A stretch of 64,000 bases of DNA from Salinigranum rubrum (GCF_002906575.1 NZ_CP026309.1:3844001-3908000); one strand, 5' to 3'. Positions 27,388 to 36,379 are shown, counted from the stretch's first letter. Made by a program: numbers and translations. The notes: a model not told the origin generated them from the sequence alone.

Positions 27388-28569
27388 TCACCTCCTCAGT
27401 CGGCGTCGGAAGAGCAGCCCTCCGACGAACGCGAGGACGTTCAACACGCCGAGCGCGAGGAAGCCAACCCCGTAGCCGCCGGTGGCGTCGCGCGCGGCAC
27501 CCGTCGCCGCGGGGAGGACGATGGAGCCGACGTTGCCGGCGGCGACGACGACAGCGAGGGCGGCCCCGTCGCGCGGTGTCGCTCTGGCCGCCACGGCGTA
27601 CACCGCGCCGAACGGGAGCGACACCGCGAGCATCGCGACCACGGGAAGCGCGACGACCAGGGACGGGGGGAGCGGCGCCGCGAGCGCGACGAACCCGGCG
27701 GCCGCGACGGCCGTCCCCCCGAGGATGACCGTCGCGTCCGTCAGCCACTCGTCCGCGGCGGCCCTCCCGCCGAGCCACCGCCCGAGGGTCGCGACGAGGA
27801 GCACCAGCGCGCTCAGCGGGCCGGCGACCCCGAGGTCGGTGTAGTACGCCGTCACGAACGTCGACAGCGTCACGAACGAGCCGATGATGGCGACGTAGAC
27901 GAACGCCGCGATGAGGACGACCGGGTGGGTGAGCACCGAACTCCGGTCCCCGTCGCCGTCGGACGAGGGCGACCCACCTCCCTCCCGCACGGGCGGCCGC
28001 GTCTCCTCGTCGTTCCGACCGCGAGTCAGGAGCGCGAGCGCGGGCAGCGCGAGCAGCGCGCCGGGGGCGTGAATCGGGCCGATACCCGGCGTCGTCGTGG
28101 CGACGTCGACCAGTCGGGGCGTGACGAGGAATCCGACGGCACCGCCGAGCGTGAGGAGCCCGCCGTAGAGGCCCTGCTGTCGCGTCGTCGCCGTGCCGGC
28201 GTGGAGTCGCGCGAGTTGGGTCGCGCCGACGCTGAGGACGAACCCGCCGACGACGCCCCACACCCCGCGGAGGACGACGAGCGCCGGAAACGAGGAGACG
28301 AGGTCGAGACCGACCGCGAAGACGACGTGCAGGACGAGCGCCCACCGGAGCAGCGACGCCGTCGTGTGGGTGTCAGTGAGCCGCGAGGCGAGCGGCTGGG
28401 CGACGACGAACGCGCCGAGCGCGGCGCTGGTCAGGAGTCCGAACGAGGCGAAGTCGATTTCCAGTCGGGTGGTGAGCGACACGGGCACCGCGGCGTACGC
28501 GAAGATGACGTACCCGAGCGAGACGGCCGCGGCGTGCGGGGCGAGTTCGAGTCGACGCGTCGGCGTCAC
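27388..28569 (-). CDS. MFS transporter
   Basis: 393 residues with twelve hydrophobic segments, Ala/Val-rich. SRLTDTHTTASLLRWAL after helix 2 is a degenerate motif A. A hydrophilic central loop, GRNDEETRPPVREGGGSPSS, separates the two halves. It lies upstream of hyuAB on the same strand but is separated from it by a promoter region of 167 bases, so it may be expressed alone. A role in supplying the HyuAB substrate is possible but unproven. Confidence 0.85.
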   Translation of the reverse strand: MTPTRRLELAPHAAAVSLGYVIFAYAAVPVSLTTRLEIDFASFGLLTSAALGAFVVAQPLASRLTDTHTTASLLRWALVLHVVFAVGLDLVSSFPALVVLRGVWGVVGGFVLSVGATQLARLHAGTATTRQQGLYGGLLTLGGAVGFLVTPRLVDVATTTPGIGPIHAPGALLALPALALLTRGRNDEETRPPVREGGGSPSSDGDGDRSSVLTHPVVLIAAFVYVAIIGSFVTLSTFVTAYYTDLGVAGPLSALVLLVATLGRWLGGRAAADEWLTDATVILGGTAVAAAGFVALAAPLPPSLVVALPVVAMLAVSLPFGAVYAVAARATPRDGAALAVVVAAGNVGSIVLPAATGAARDATGGYGVGFLALGVLNVLAFVGGLLFRRRLRR

Positions 28570-28631
28570 TCTCGGTCCGTTCCCGTCGTCGGCTTCGTGA
28601 GGGCCGAGCCACCGGCAGACGGACGGCGCAC

Positions 28632-30389
28632 CTACGTCTCCTCGACGTGGCGGACCTCGACGGCGATGCCGCGCGTGGAGTCACACATCTCGGGGCCGGA
28701 CATCTCCGCGCGACCCACGCCGAACGCCTTCGGCCCGCTGACGACGACTTCGTCGCCGACGCGTATCTCGTCGGAGGCGTCGACCACACCGGGCGCGAGC
28801 ACCGACCCGTGGGGGACGAAGCCGTCGATCTCGACGGTTTTAGTGGGGGCGTCGCTCTCGACCCAGCGCCGCGCGCCCGCGAGCGTGAACGCGAGCATCC
28901 CGTACTGCGGGACCATCGTCGCCCACTGCTCGCCGTCGGTGTCCCTGACCTGTAACTTGGGGTAGCGCGCCGTCGTCCGGAACGTCCCCGCTTCGAAGAG
29001 TTCGTCGCCGGCACCGTCGCCGAACATGTAATCCGCGATGGCCCGGACGGTGTTGTGCTCCCGCGTCCGCTTCCGGTAGCTCATCTCGCCGTCGAGCGCG
29101 TCGCGGAGGTTCGCCAGGGACTCGGTGGTGGTCGGGTGGTCGACGACGGTGTACGTGAAGTCGAGGTCGAGCGCGTCTTCGACGCGTTCGCAGACCGCCC
29201 GGTAGCCTTCGTCGGGGACGTGTGCGATTATTTTCGGGTAGGCGTTCCGTTCGAGGTACCGTTCGAGAACCCTGGCGACGAAGCCGATTTCGTCCTCGCT
29301 CCACCGTCCCGTCACCACGGAGTCGTAGTGCTGGGCGGGGTAGGTGAGTTCCAGTTCCTGGGGGACGACGCCGATGGGCGACGTCATCGACACCAGGTGC
29401 GCGCGGAAGTTGATGGCGTCGTGGAACTGCGCGTGCGACTGGGACTCGCTGTAGGGTTTGCGCGCCGAGCACGGCACCAAGACGAGCGGGCGGTCGAACC
29501 GGTTTACATAGCGCGAGGTCACGCGGTCGGCGAAGCGCTGAATCTCGACGCGCCGGAGGGTGTCTTCGGTCGCCGACAGGAGTTCGGCGTCGCGGATGAC
29601 GGGGGTGTGCTCCTCGACGAAGCCGTACTGCTGATCCAGAAGTCGAAAGGCGGCCGTACACCACGCCTCGTGGCGCGCCTGCCCCTCGACGTAGTCGCGC
29701 AGGCGGCCGTCGTGGATTCGGCGGCGGACCCGCGCGAGTTCGGCGGCGAGCGCGTTGACGTTGTGCGTCGCGCAGTCCCCTCTCGTGAACGACTCGCGGC
29801 CCCCCTGACAGGCCGGACAGGAGCAGGGGAGTTCGTCGAGGTCTTCGAGGAAGTACTCGTCGTCGGTCGTCAGGTACCGGCCTTGCCGACCCTTGACTCG
29901 GGCGAGTTTGCCGTCGACGAGGTCTACACCCGCGTACACTAAGGCCGCGACGTTCGCGGGCGTGGCGACGCCGGCGAGGTAGAGGGCGGTGTCGGCGGGC
30001 GTGGCCTCTTTGACCGCGCGAACCGCGTCGACGAACGCCGACGCGTGGCCGACGACGCCAGTCGCGTCGGCGAGAACGTACGCGTCCGCGCCGTAGTCCG
30101 CGGCCGTCTCGCTCGTGACGACGGCCGCGCTCGGGAAGTCGACGTCGGGGTAGTCGACGGCGAACGACTCCTGGACCTCCCCCCTGGTGCCGGCGGGGAA
30201 CGCCCGGTGGGGGAGCACGGTGAGCGCGTCCTCGCTCCCCTCGGGCGTCGTGCGGGCCTCGTTCCAGAGGCTCCCGGCGTCCTCGATCGTATCGTCGGCG
30301 AGCGTCGGGGTCGTCACGGGCGTAGAGAGACGGAGTTCGCCGACGCGCGCGGCCCCGTCGCGCGCGTGAACCTCGAAGTAGTCGGTCAT
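28632..30389 (-). CDS. arcS: Archaeosine synthase alpha subunit ArcS
   Basis: 585-residue TGT paralogue that converts preQ0 at position 15 of archaeal tRNA to archaeosine. The N-terminal TGT-like domain is followed by a Cys cluster (LPCSCPACQGG) typical of the zinc site. The ArcS-specific block LVPCSARKPYSESQSH, which distinguishes it from TgtA, lies near the middle. A C-terminal PUA domain (about 505-585) includes VVSGPKAFGVGRAEMSG. It acts after TgtA, encoded 3.5 kb away at 33856-35334. Family length and all diagnostic blocks agree. Confidence 0.95.
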   Translation of the reverse strand: MTDYFEVHARDGAARVGELRLSTPVTTPTLADDTIEDAGSLWNEARTTPEGSEDALTVLPHRAFPAGTRGEVQESFAVDYPDVDFPSAAVVTSETAADYGADAYVLADATGVVGHASAFVDAVRAVKEATPADTALYLAGVATPANVAALVYAGVDLVDGKLARVKGRQGRYLTTDDEYFLEDLDELPCSCPACQGGRESFTRGDCATHNVNALAAELARVRRRIHDGRLRDYVEGQARHEAWCTAAFRLLDQQYGFVEEHTPVIRDAELLSATEDTLRRVEIQRFADRVTSRYVNRFDRPLVLVPCSARKPYSESQSHAQFHDAINFRAHLVSMTSPIGVVPQELELTYPAQHYDSVVTGRWSEDEIGFVARVLERYLERNAYPKIIAHVPDEGYRAVCERVEDALDLDFTYTVVDHPTTTESLANLRDALDGEMSYRKRTREHNTVRAIADYMFGDGAGDELFEAGTFRTTARYPKLQVRDTDGEQWATMVPQYGMLAFTLAGARRWVESDAPTKTVEIDGFVPHGSVLAPGVVDASDEIRVGDEVVVSGPKAFGVGRAEMSGPEMCDSTRGIAVEVRHVEET

Positions 30390-30523
30390 AGTCGCCGTCG
30401 GATGTGGAGGGAGAACTATCTTTTCTTCTGGTCGTCCGAGGTCGTGGCTCGGCTCTCTGGAGGCCGCGTGGAGACGGTACTGTGATGACGCCGACGGTGT
30501 TCACCGCGAACGAGGCCGCGGAG

Positions 30524-30650
30524 TCGCCAGGGCGGTGAACCCACAGCCTCCCATCGGATTCCTTCGTGACCTCGCTTCGCTCGTTCGGTCCACTCGGTCG
30601 TCCCTCGCGCGTTCGCTCGCTCTCACGCGCCACCGCTCACCCGTTCGACG
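30524..30650. repeat. Dispersed spacer repeat, copy 1 (divergent)
   Basis: The core GGCGGTGAACCCACAGCCTC (30531-30550) is a weaker match to the cores at 32951-33000 and 60911-60960. It is followed by low-complexity words of CGCTTCGCTCG type up to the next gene. No coding potential is seen in 30390-30653. Confidence 0.35.
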
Positions 30651-30653
30651 CCA

Positions 30654-31022
30654 TTACGCCGCCTGCCCGCGGTTGAGTTCGACGGTTCCATCCCCCGCGA
30701 CGAACACGTCCAGTTGGTTGAACCACGTCTCGGGGCGGAACTCCCGCGCGAGTGCCACCTCGCCGTCGACCTGTACCGTCACCCGATACGGGTCGCCGCT
30801 CCCGCCGTCGGGTGAGAGGTCGGCCACGCGCTCGAACTCCCCGGCAGCGACGTCGACAGTCTCGGCGACGCGGAGTCGCTCACCGCGCACGACCCACACC
30901 GTGACCGTGTGCGAGACGTCGTGTTCGTTGACGGCGAGCATCGTCACCGCGTCGCCAGGGCCGCCGGTACAGCCCGCTGTCGTGACGAGGGCGCAGGCGG
31001 CGAGGAATCGTCGGCGGTTCAC
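30654..31022 (-). CDS. Small Tat-type lipoprotein
   Basis: 122 residues from a GTG at 31022. The leader VNRRRFLAACALVTTAGC contains a twin arginine and lipobox cysteine, so it should be exported and lipid anchored. The mature domain alternates beta strands (HTVTVWVVRGERLRVAETV, YRVTVQVDGEVALAREF) and resembles a single Ig-like or cupredoxin-like fold, but copper ligands are absent. Function unknown. Upstream in-frame codons were rejected because they would bury the leader. Confidence 0.65.
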   Translation of the reverse strand: MNRRRFLAACALVTTAGCTGGPGDAVTMLAVNEHDVSHTVTVWVVRGERLRVAETVDVAAGEFERVADLSPDGGSGDPYRVTVQVDGEVALAREFRPETWFNQLDVFVAGDGTVELNRGQAA

Positions 31023-31134
31023 ACCCACACGGTGGTCGCTCGCGGGAGAAAAAATCGGCTCCATCGGGACGCTCCGTGGGGGACGGACGCCGCGGACGCC
31101 CACCTCTTTAGGCCCGGAGCGAAACGTACGCCCG

Positions 31135-31428
31135 ATGCCCTCCACAGTCAGCGACGTGCTGTTCAGCGAACCGTCCGGCCGCCGCCACGCAGCAGTCATG
31201 TTCTCCGGCGCGCTCGTCTTGCTGAGCCTCTACGTGTATTACACTCTGTTCGGCGAGTCCGCCTCGCTCGGCGGGGTCTTTCTGATGGTCGGCTGTGCGC
31301 TGTCCGGCCTCGCCGAGTCGCTGCCGAAGGAACGACGGCGGACCGCCGGCGTCCTCCGACTGACGGCGATGTTCGTGCTGGTGTGTCTGCTCGGTGCCGT
31401 CGTCTTCGCTCCCGAACTCGTCGTCTGA
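31135..31428 (+). CDS. Small membrane protein
   Basis: 97 residues with three hydrophobic helices: roughly residues 20-40, 46-60 and 73-92. The loop ESLPKERRRTAGVLR is basic and so probably cytoplasmic. The ATG at 31135 is about 25-30 bases from a TCTTTAG patch. Unknown family. Confidence 0.55.
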   Translation: MPSTVSDVLFSEPSGRRHAAVMFSGALVLLSLYVYYTLFGESASLGGVFLMVGCALSGLAESLPKERRRTAGVLRLTAMFVLVCLLGAVVFAPELVV

Positions 31429-31512
31429 AGCCGGGAGGAGATTCACCGAGAGGTACCGTGGTGCGACGAGCGGACCTGTCGAGCGAGGCGCTCGGTTCGT
31501 CGGCACCAGAGA

Positions 31513-31746
31513 CTACCCGAGCGCGACCCACCCGAAGTAGAGACCGAATCCGAGCATCGTCCCGCCGAGCGCCTGCACGAGCCGCCGGGTGGGAAGCGAG
31601 ACGCCCGCGTCGTCGCCGTACTCGCCTCCCCTGTCGGAGGGGAGCCGCCCCGCGGTGTGCACGCGAATCACGCTCTCGGGCGCGGCGACGAGGACGAGGC
31701 CGAGTCCGACGCCGAGGACGGCCGCGAGCAGGGTACGGAGGTCCAT
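31513..31746 (-). CDS. Small membrane protein next to htpX
   Basis: 77 residues with two transmembrane helices (about 5-22 and 58-76) joined by a hydrophilic loop, GRLPSDRGGEYGDDAG. It ends the htpX transcript, with nine bases between the two genes, so a role in membrane quality control with HtpX is possible. Not recognised. Confidence 0.55.
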   Translation of the reverse strand: MDLRTLLAAVLGVGLGLVLVAAPESVIRVHTAGRLPSDRGGEYGDDAGVSLPTRRLVQALGGTMLGFGLYFGWVALG

Positions 31747-31755
31747 CGCCGTGTT

Positions 31756-32580
31756 TCAGGTGCGCAGTCGTTCGATGCGCTTCTCGACCGGGGGGTGCGT
31801 CGCGAACAGTTTCGCGAGGCCGCGCCCCTCGCCGAAGATGCAGAGGGCGTTCACCTTCGCGTCGACCGCGCTCTCGTCCACTCGCTCGTTCCGTCGGCTG
31901 ATCTTCTCCAGCGCCGTCGCCAGCGGTTCGCCGCTGCCGACCTCCTCGGCGGCGTCGGCGTCGGCGACGTACTCCCGATACCGGGAGATGGCGAAGACGA
32001 ACAGCATCACGAGCAACTGCGTGATCTGACCGACGACGATGGCCAGGAAGAAGTCCGCGAGGTCGTTGTCTCCCGTGAGGAGGACGGCCCACTGAGCGAC
32101 GATGGCGACGATGGAGGCGACGCCCTGTCCGAGCACCATCATCACGACGTCGCGGTTGCGAATGTGCGCGAGTTCGTGTGCGAGGACCGCCTCGACCTCG
32201 TCGGGTTCGAGCCGACGGAGGAGTTCCTCGCTCACGACGACCGTTCCGTTCCCTTTCCGCCCGACTGCGAAGGCGTTCGGGACGCCCATCCGCGCGATCA
32301 TCAGCCGCGGCTTGTCGATGCCCATCTCCCGCGAGAGCGAGTCGACGCGGCGGTGGATGTCGGAGTAGCGGTCCTCCGGCAGGTCCTCGGCGCCGACGCT
32401 CCGCAGCGCCATCCACTTCCCGAGTTTGTACTGGACGGCGACGAAGCCGACGCTCCCGAGGAGGACGAGCCAGACCGGGAACCCGAACGCGCCCATCGCG
32501 ACGACGGCTGCGACGGCGTAGAACGCGAACAACGCCGAGCCGACGACTGCCATCCGCGCTTTGAGACCGAGGTGTCGCAT
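31756..32580 (-). CDS. htpX: Zinc metalloprotease HtpX
   Basis: 274-residue M48 membrane protease that degrades misfolded membrane proteins. It has two N-terminal helices (12-30, 36-52). The zinc motif HELAH covers residues 135-139 after VEAVLAHE, two more helices follow, and the third ligand region REYVADADAAEE is present. The C-terminal THPPVEKRIERL is diagnostic. The ATG at 32580 is chosen; the frame stays open far upstream only because it crosses the repeat region. Confidence 0.94.
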   Translation of the reverse strand: MRHLGLKARMAVVGSALFAFYAVAAVVAMGAFGFPVWLVLLGSVGFVAVQYKLGKWMALRSVGAEDLPEDRYSDIHRRVDSLSREMGIDKPRLMIARMGVPNAFAVGRKGNGTVVVSEELLRRLEPDEVEAVLAHELAHIRNRDVVMMVLGQGVASIVAIVAQWAVLLTGDNDLADFFLAIVVGQITQLLVMLFVFAISRYREYVADADAAEEVGSGEPLATALEKISRRNERVDESAVDAKVNALCIFGEGRGLAKLFATHPPVEKRIERLRT

Positions 32581-32698
32581 CTGTGTTCGCCCCTCGCCGA
32601 TTGTGACACTAAGGTTCGGCGGTCTCTCCCGAGCAGGGATGTCGCGAGAGTGCGCGTCGGAGCGTGGACTCTTGTCGGTCGACGCCCTCTCTCCACCT

Positions 32699-32842
32699 AT
32701 GATGCCCCCGCTCCTCCGCCGGTGTCCCGACTGCGGGTTCGTCGGCCTGTCCCGGCGGTTCGTACGGTCTGAACCCGAAGTCGTCACCTGTCCCGTCTGC
32801 GGATTCCGGTTCGAGACGGTCGACCGGCCGTGGCTGCAGTGA
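32699..32842 (+). CDS. Small zinc-ribbon protein
   Basis: 47 residues starting MMPPLLRRCPDCGFVGLSRR. Two CxxC knuckles (CPDC and CPVC) about 22 residues apart make a zinc ribbon. Too short for a confident family assignment. It is transcribed away from htpX. Confidence 0.5.
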   Translation: MMPPLLRRCPDCGFVGLSRRFVRSEPEVVTCPVCGFRFETVDRPWLQ

Positions 32843-33180
32843 GTGCGTGGGCGGGTGTGTCGTGTCGCCGTGTGGGAGTGCAGGTGAGGGACGTCGCCAG
32901 GAGTTTGTTGGCTGGCGTCCTCGGTCGGTGTGAGGAGAGCGAACACGCCGCACAGTACACGGGCGCGGTGAACCGCAGCCTCGACCCACCCCAACGAGGT
33001 ACTCGCGCACAGAGGCGCTCGCGACCGCTCGCGCGAGGTCTGCGCGAGAGAACCGAACGAACGGCTCGAAGCGACGCAGTCGCTTCGGTGGACGAGTGAG
33101 CGAGTAGCGCGGGACGCGGAGCGTCCCGCTGGCCATGCGGCGCGGGCGCGGCCGCACCGCAGACGCTCACGCCAGTCGAT
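32843..33180. repeat. Spacer with dispersed repeat copy 2 and low-complexity sequence
   Basis: No gene is supported. The block 32951-33000 closely matches 60911-60960: both contain CACGGGCGCGGTG followed by ACCGCAGCCTCG, and both read EAAVHRARV in one reverse frame. Downstream are imperfect short repeats of CGCGAG and CGAAGCGAC type. A dispersed haloarchaeal spacer repeat is the best description. Confidence 0.5.
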
Positions 33181-33221
33181 CCTCGACCGCCTCTCGTCCC
33201 CCTCGACACGGTCGAGACCCC

Positions 33222-33335
33222 CACACTGAACACCGGGACCCACACTGAACACCGGGACCCACACTGAACACCGGGACCCACACTGAACACCGGGACCCAC
33301 ACTGAACACCGGGACCCACACTGAACACCGAGACC
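33222..33335. repeat. Six tandem copies of a 19-bp unit
   Basis: Unit CACACTGAACACCGGGACC begins at 33222, 33241, 33260, 33279, 33298 and 33317. The first five copies are identical and the sixth has one change (GGG to GAG). There are no spacers, so this is not a CRISPR array. The unit is not a multiple of three, and no gene with a supported start crosses it. It lies upstream of the PPOX-like gene at 33387. Possible roles are protein-binding array or slippage-prone satellite. Confidence 0.9.
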
Positions 33336-33340
33336 ACCCC

Positions 33341-33362
33341 CACCGGCGCCCCCGGTGTTTTT
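33341..33362 (+). terminator. Hairpin followed by T-run
   Basis: CACCGG (33341-33346), five bases, CCGGTG (33352-33357), then five T. This resembles a terminator for the transcript of the zinc-ribbon gene. Alternatively, the T-run lies 25-29 bases before the ATG at 33387 and could serve as that gene's TATA element. The two readings are not exclusive. Confidence 0.45.
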
Positions 33363-33386
33363 GCGCTTCCCACCCAACCACGGGGT

Positions 33387-33827
33387 ATGAAGCTCACGGG
33401 GACCTGGGACCGGGAAGCGGTCGACGACTTCCTGACGACGACGGTCCCCGTCCGCCTCTCCTGTCGCACACCCGAGGACCGCCTCTGGATGCTCTCTTTG
33501 TGGTATCTCTGGGAGGACGACGCGCTGTGGTGCGCTACCGGGCGGTCGGCGGACGTGGTCCGCTATCTCGAACACCGTGACGAAGTCGCGTTCGAGGTGT
33601 CGACGAACGACCCGCCCTATCGTGGCGTTCGGGGGCGAGGCCACGCCACCGTCGACGCCGACGAGGACAAGACGCTCCTCCGTCGTCTCCTCCAGCGGTA
33701 TCTCGGCGGGACCGACTCGGCGCTCGCAGCGCGACTGCTCGACCCCGAACGCGACGAGGTCCGTATCAGAGTCGACCCTGTCAGGATGCACAGCTGGGAC
33801 TACTCGGCGCGAATGGACGACCGCTGA
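33387..33827 (+). CDS. Pyridoxamine 5'-phosphate oxidase-like (split-barrel) protein
   Basis: 146 residues. The FMN-binding split-barrel pattern is visible: VPVRLSCRTPEDRLWMLSLWYLWEDDALWCATGRSADVVRYLEH, then VAFEVSTNDPPYRGVRGRGHATV. Proteins of this class bind FMN, F420 or heme; the cofactor cannot be decided. The C-terminal VRIRVDPVRMHSWDYSARM is common in haloarchaeal members. Cytoplasmic. Confidence 0.8.
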   Translation: MKLTGTWDREAVDDFLTTTVPVRLSCRTPEDRLWMLSLWYLWEDDALWCATGRSADVVRYLEHRDEVAFEVSTNDPPYRGVRGRGHATVDADEDKTLLRRLLQRYLGGTDSALAARLLDPERDEVRIRVDPVRMHSWDYSARMDDR

Positions 33828-33855
33828 CACGCCCGGGCCCGCACTCGTCTCGTGC

Positions 33856-35334
33856 TCACTCGGTGTCGACGACGCGGTTTCGAAGCGTCACGGAGTCGGG
33901 AACGAGCACGAGCGCCGCCGCGTCCCAGTCGTCGTGGGCGAGCGTGAACGCGGCGTCGGGGTTCCCCTCGACGAGCCGCGTCACGCCCCGTGCCGCCGCC
34001 TCCTGGGCCGCGCTATCCACTCGTTCGGGCGTCTCGGCGGTGAGGGGGTACACGTCGGAGAGTTCCCGCGGGAACGGGCCGAAGGGAGGGAGGACGCGCC
34101 AGACGTGGTCGTACGCCTCGGAGCCGCCCTTGCCCTCCGTGAGAAGTACCTCACCGGTCACGGGGAGTCGGTCGAGCCGCGCGTGGTGACGGCGGACCTC
34201 GGGTCGGCGGGCACTCTCGGTCGAGAGGTAGAAGAAGGCATCCTTCGAGACGTGGTCCTCTCGCTCTAACTGGTCGGCGTGGGTCAGAAGCGCCCGGTAG
34301 CCGTCGAGCATCGCGGGGTGGCCGCGAGCACGCGCCTCGACGAGTTCGAGGAGGTTGCCTCCCCTGATGGCCTGTTTCACCCGTCGCAGTTCGCCGAAGG
34401 AGACGTGGAGGTTGTGCTCAGCGAGGAGGCGCTCGCGCTCGGCGTCGTCGCGGGCGCGCAGGTCGGCGGGCGCGTGGGTCGCACAGACCGGACACTCACA
34501 CGGGAGGTAGTCCAGGTCGGCCAGGTGCTCCGTCCCCCGAACCGTCAGGTAGCGGTCGTCGCGGGCGTAGAGGGCGTACGCCGCGGAGTCGAACAGATCA
34601 CAGCCCATCGCCGCGGCGAGCGCGAACATCATCGGGTGGCCCGCGCCGAAGAGGTGAACCGGCGCGTCGACGCCGAGGCCGCGCTTCGCGGCGGCGACGA
34701 CGTCGATCATCTCCGCGTATCTGTAGGAGTTCATCAGCGGCACCACCGCCCCGACGGGGAAGACGTCGAGGTCGGTCGCGTAGGCGTTCCGTGCCGCCTC
34801 CTCGCGGAGGTCGGGGTGGGTCGACCCCTGGACGGGCGCGTTGACGAGCATCTCGCCCACGTCGACCGCCTCCGCGTCGGCGAGCGCCTGCTCCGTCTCT
34901 CGGAGTTCGCGTTCGGCCTGCTCGCGGGAGACGTCCGGCGGCGTCGGGATGTCGACCGGAGTCCCGATATCCGAGCCGATATCGCGCTGGAACTCGACGA
35001 TCTCTCGGGTGGTGACGTCGATTTCGCCGTACTCGGCGAGCTGGAACGAGCCCGAATCGGTGACGATGGCACCCGAAAAGTCCAGCATCTCGTGGAGCCC
35101 CTCGTCGAGCGCGCGCTCGCGGAGTCCCTCCGTGGAGCGGATGATGTAGGAGTTGGTGATGAGCACCTGCGCGTCGAACTCCTCCTCCAGCCGCGCGGGA
35201 GCGACGGTCTCGATGTTCGGGTTGATGACCGGCATGAGCGCCGGCGTCTCGACCGTCACGCCCGCGCGGGGGACGGTCAGTTCGCCGATACGCCCCGCGA
35301 CGTCGGTGTGGCGGAGTTCGAAGTGCTCGCGCAT
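33856..35334 (-). CDS. tgtA: Archaeal tRNA-guanine(15) transglycosylase TgtA
   Basis: 492-residue enzyme that exchanges guanine 15 in tRNA for preQ0, the first tRNA step of archaeosine synthesis. The catalytic domain carries [16 protein letters not shown] with Asp93, and [17 protein letters not shown]. The zinc site is CECPVC (around 279-284) with a downstream His. The C-terminal extension is shorter than in non-halophilic enzymes with a full PUA domain, but [14 protein letters not shown] marks the usual C1 domain. Partner of ArcS at 28632-30389. Confidence 0.95.
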   Translation of the reverse strand: MREHFELRHTDVAGRIGELTVPRAGVTVETPALMPVINPNIETVAPARLEEEFDAQVLITNSYIIRSTEGLRERALDEGLHEMLDFSGAIVTDSGSFQLAEYGEIDVTTREIVEFQRDIGSDIGTPVDIPTPPDVSREQAERELRETEQALADAEAVDVGEMLVNAPVQGSTHPDLREEAARNAYATDLDVFPVGAVVPLMNSYRYAEMIDVVAAAKRGLGVDAPVHLFGAGHPMMFALAAAMGCDLFDSAAYALYARDDRYLTVRGTEHLADLDYLPCECPVCATHAPADLRARDDAERERLLAEHNLHVSFGELRRVKQAIRGGNLLELVEARARGHPAMLDGYRALLTHADQLEREDHVSKDAFFYLSTESARRPEVRRHHARLDRLPVTGEVLLTEGKGGSEAYDHVWRVLPPFGPFPRELSDVYPLTAETPERVDSAAQEAAARGVTRLVEGNPDAAFTLAHDDWDAAALVLVPDSVTLRNRVVDTE

Positions 35335-35419
35335 CTGGTCTCCGGTGGGGTACTGGTGGGTGTAAGGGTTGTGTTTGGCCGGTTCCCCACCCCCTCGACG
35401 GCCACCGAGATACCCACGG

Positions 35420-36283
35420 CTACTCCTCGCGGAGGTCGGTGTACGTGTTCCGGACGGTCACGGGCGTGACGTCGGCGACCGCGGCGGCCTCCGCCTGCGT
35501 CACGTCGTCCCCGCGGTCGCGCGCGGCCGTGTACAGACAGGCCGCAGCGACGCCGCTGGGGTTGCGACCCGAATCGAGCCCGCGATTGCGGCACGACGCG
35601 GCGTACTCGCGGGCGCGGCGTTCGGTCGCCTGATCGACCCCGAGCGACGTCGCGTACCGCGGGATGTACTCGGCCGGGTCGATCGGTCCGGTCGGCAGGC
35701 CGAGTTCGCGATTCAGCGCGTCGTACGCCGCGCGCAACTCGTCGCGTTCTGCCCGTGCCTCGGCGACGATTTCCTCGACCGTCCGAGAGACGCGCTGGGT
35801 CCGGCAGGCCGCATAGACGCACGCCGCCGCGAACCCTTCGAGCGACCGCCCGCGGACGATGTCTTCGCCCTGCGCCGAACGGAAGAGCGTCGACGACATC
35901 TCGCGGATGTGCGTCGGGAGCGAGAGCCGCGACGTCAGTCGACGGATCTCGGTGAAGACGTACACCTGGTTTCGCTCGCGCTTCGTCGATATCTGCGCCC
36001 GGTTGTGCTGGACGCGCATCCGCGCGAGTCGACGCCGCTTGCGTCCCTTGACGCGCGTCGACCGCCCGATTTCGGTCGAGAGGCCGCGGTCGTGCCGCGA
36101 GCGCGTCAACGGTGCGCCGGTCCGCTCGCGCGATGGACCGTCCGCGAACGACCGCCACTCCGGCCCGTGATCGATGTGGTCCGCGGCCACGACCAGCCCA
36201 CACTCCGCACAGACCGTCTCGGTCGCGTCCGTGTTCAGTCGTCCGTCGCACTCGGGGCAGCCCGCCTGGTTTCTCGTGCTCAT
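35420..36283 (-). CDS. tfb: Transcription initiation factor IIB (TFB), divergent short form
   Basis: 287-residue archaeal TFB. The zinc ribbon uses C9, C12, C25 and C28. The B-finger region [29 protein letters not shown] is present. Two cyclin repeats follow, with [13 protein letters not shown] and [15 protein letters not shown] as their hallmark helices. The linker after GLSTEIGRS is shorter and more basic than in standard TFBs ([14 protein letters not shown]), and the protein stops soon after the last helix ([11 protein letters not shown]), about 30 residues short of usual. Haloarchaea carry several TFBs that control gene subsets; this one is probably a specialised paralogue. Confidence 0.93.
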   Translation of the reverse strand: MSTRNQAGCPECDGRLNTDATETVCAECGLVVAADHIDHGPEWRSFADGPSRERTGAPLTRSRHDRGLSTEIGRSTRVKGRKRRRLARMRVQHNRAQISTKRERNQVYVFTEIRRLTSRLSLPTHIREMSSTLFRSAQGEDIVRGRSLEGFAAACVYAACRTQRVSRTVEEIVAEARAERDELRAAYDALNRELGLPTGPIDPAEYIPRYATSLGVDQATERRAREYAASCRNRGLDSGRNPSGVAAACLYTAARDRGDDVTQAEAAAVADVTPVTVRNTYTDLREE

Positions 36284-36316
36284 ATTCGAATATCGGGGGC
36301 GATCGAATATTTAAAC
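36282..36316 (-). promoter_or_regulatory. tfb promoter: TATA box and AT palindrome
   Basis: Minus-strand TTTAAATA (36309-36316) lies 26-33 bases before the ATG at 36283, which fits a leaderless message. The start codon region overlaps a perfect 12-base palindrome ATATTCGAATAT (36282-36293). TCGAATAT recurs at 36303-36310 next to the TATA. Auto-regulation or a gene-specific repressor is plausible. Confidence 0.5.
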
Positions 36317-36358
36317 ACGGGAGGAAACGCCGTTAAATCCGCTCTGCGCGCCGTTTCA

Positions 36359-36379
36359 ACGTACCGGTGACCGGTACGT
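36359..36379. promoter_or_regulatory. 21-bp near-perfect palindrome between tfb and the downstream gene
   Basis: ACGTACCGGT (36359-36368), a central G, ACCGGTACGT (36370-36379): ten-base arms match perfectly. It lies midway in the 158-base divergent spacer, 63 bases before the plus-strand start at 36442 and 76 bases before the tfb start. Size and symmetry fit a dimeric DNA-binding protein. Confidence 0.6.

Noticed and set aside
33222-33335. CRISPR array
   Set aside because: The 19-base units are directly adjacent with no spacers, and no cas gene is present in the window.
31756-33381. HtpX with a long N-terminal extension
   Set aside because: The extra 267 residues are a translation of the tandem repeat and spacer. 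HtpX families begin at the ATG at 32580.
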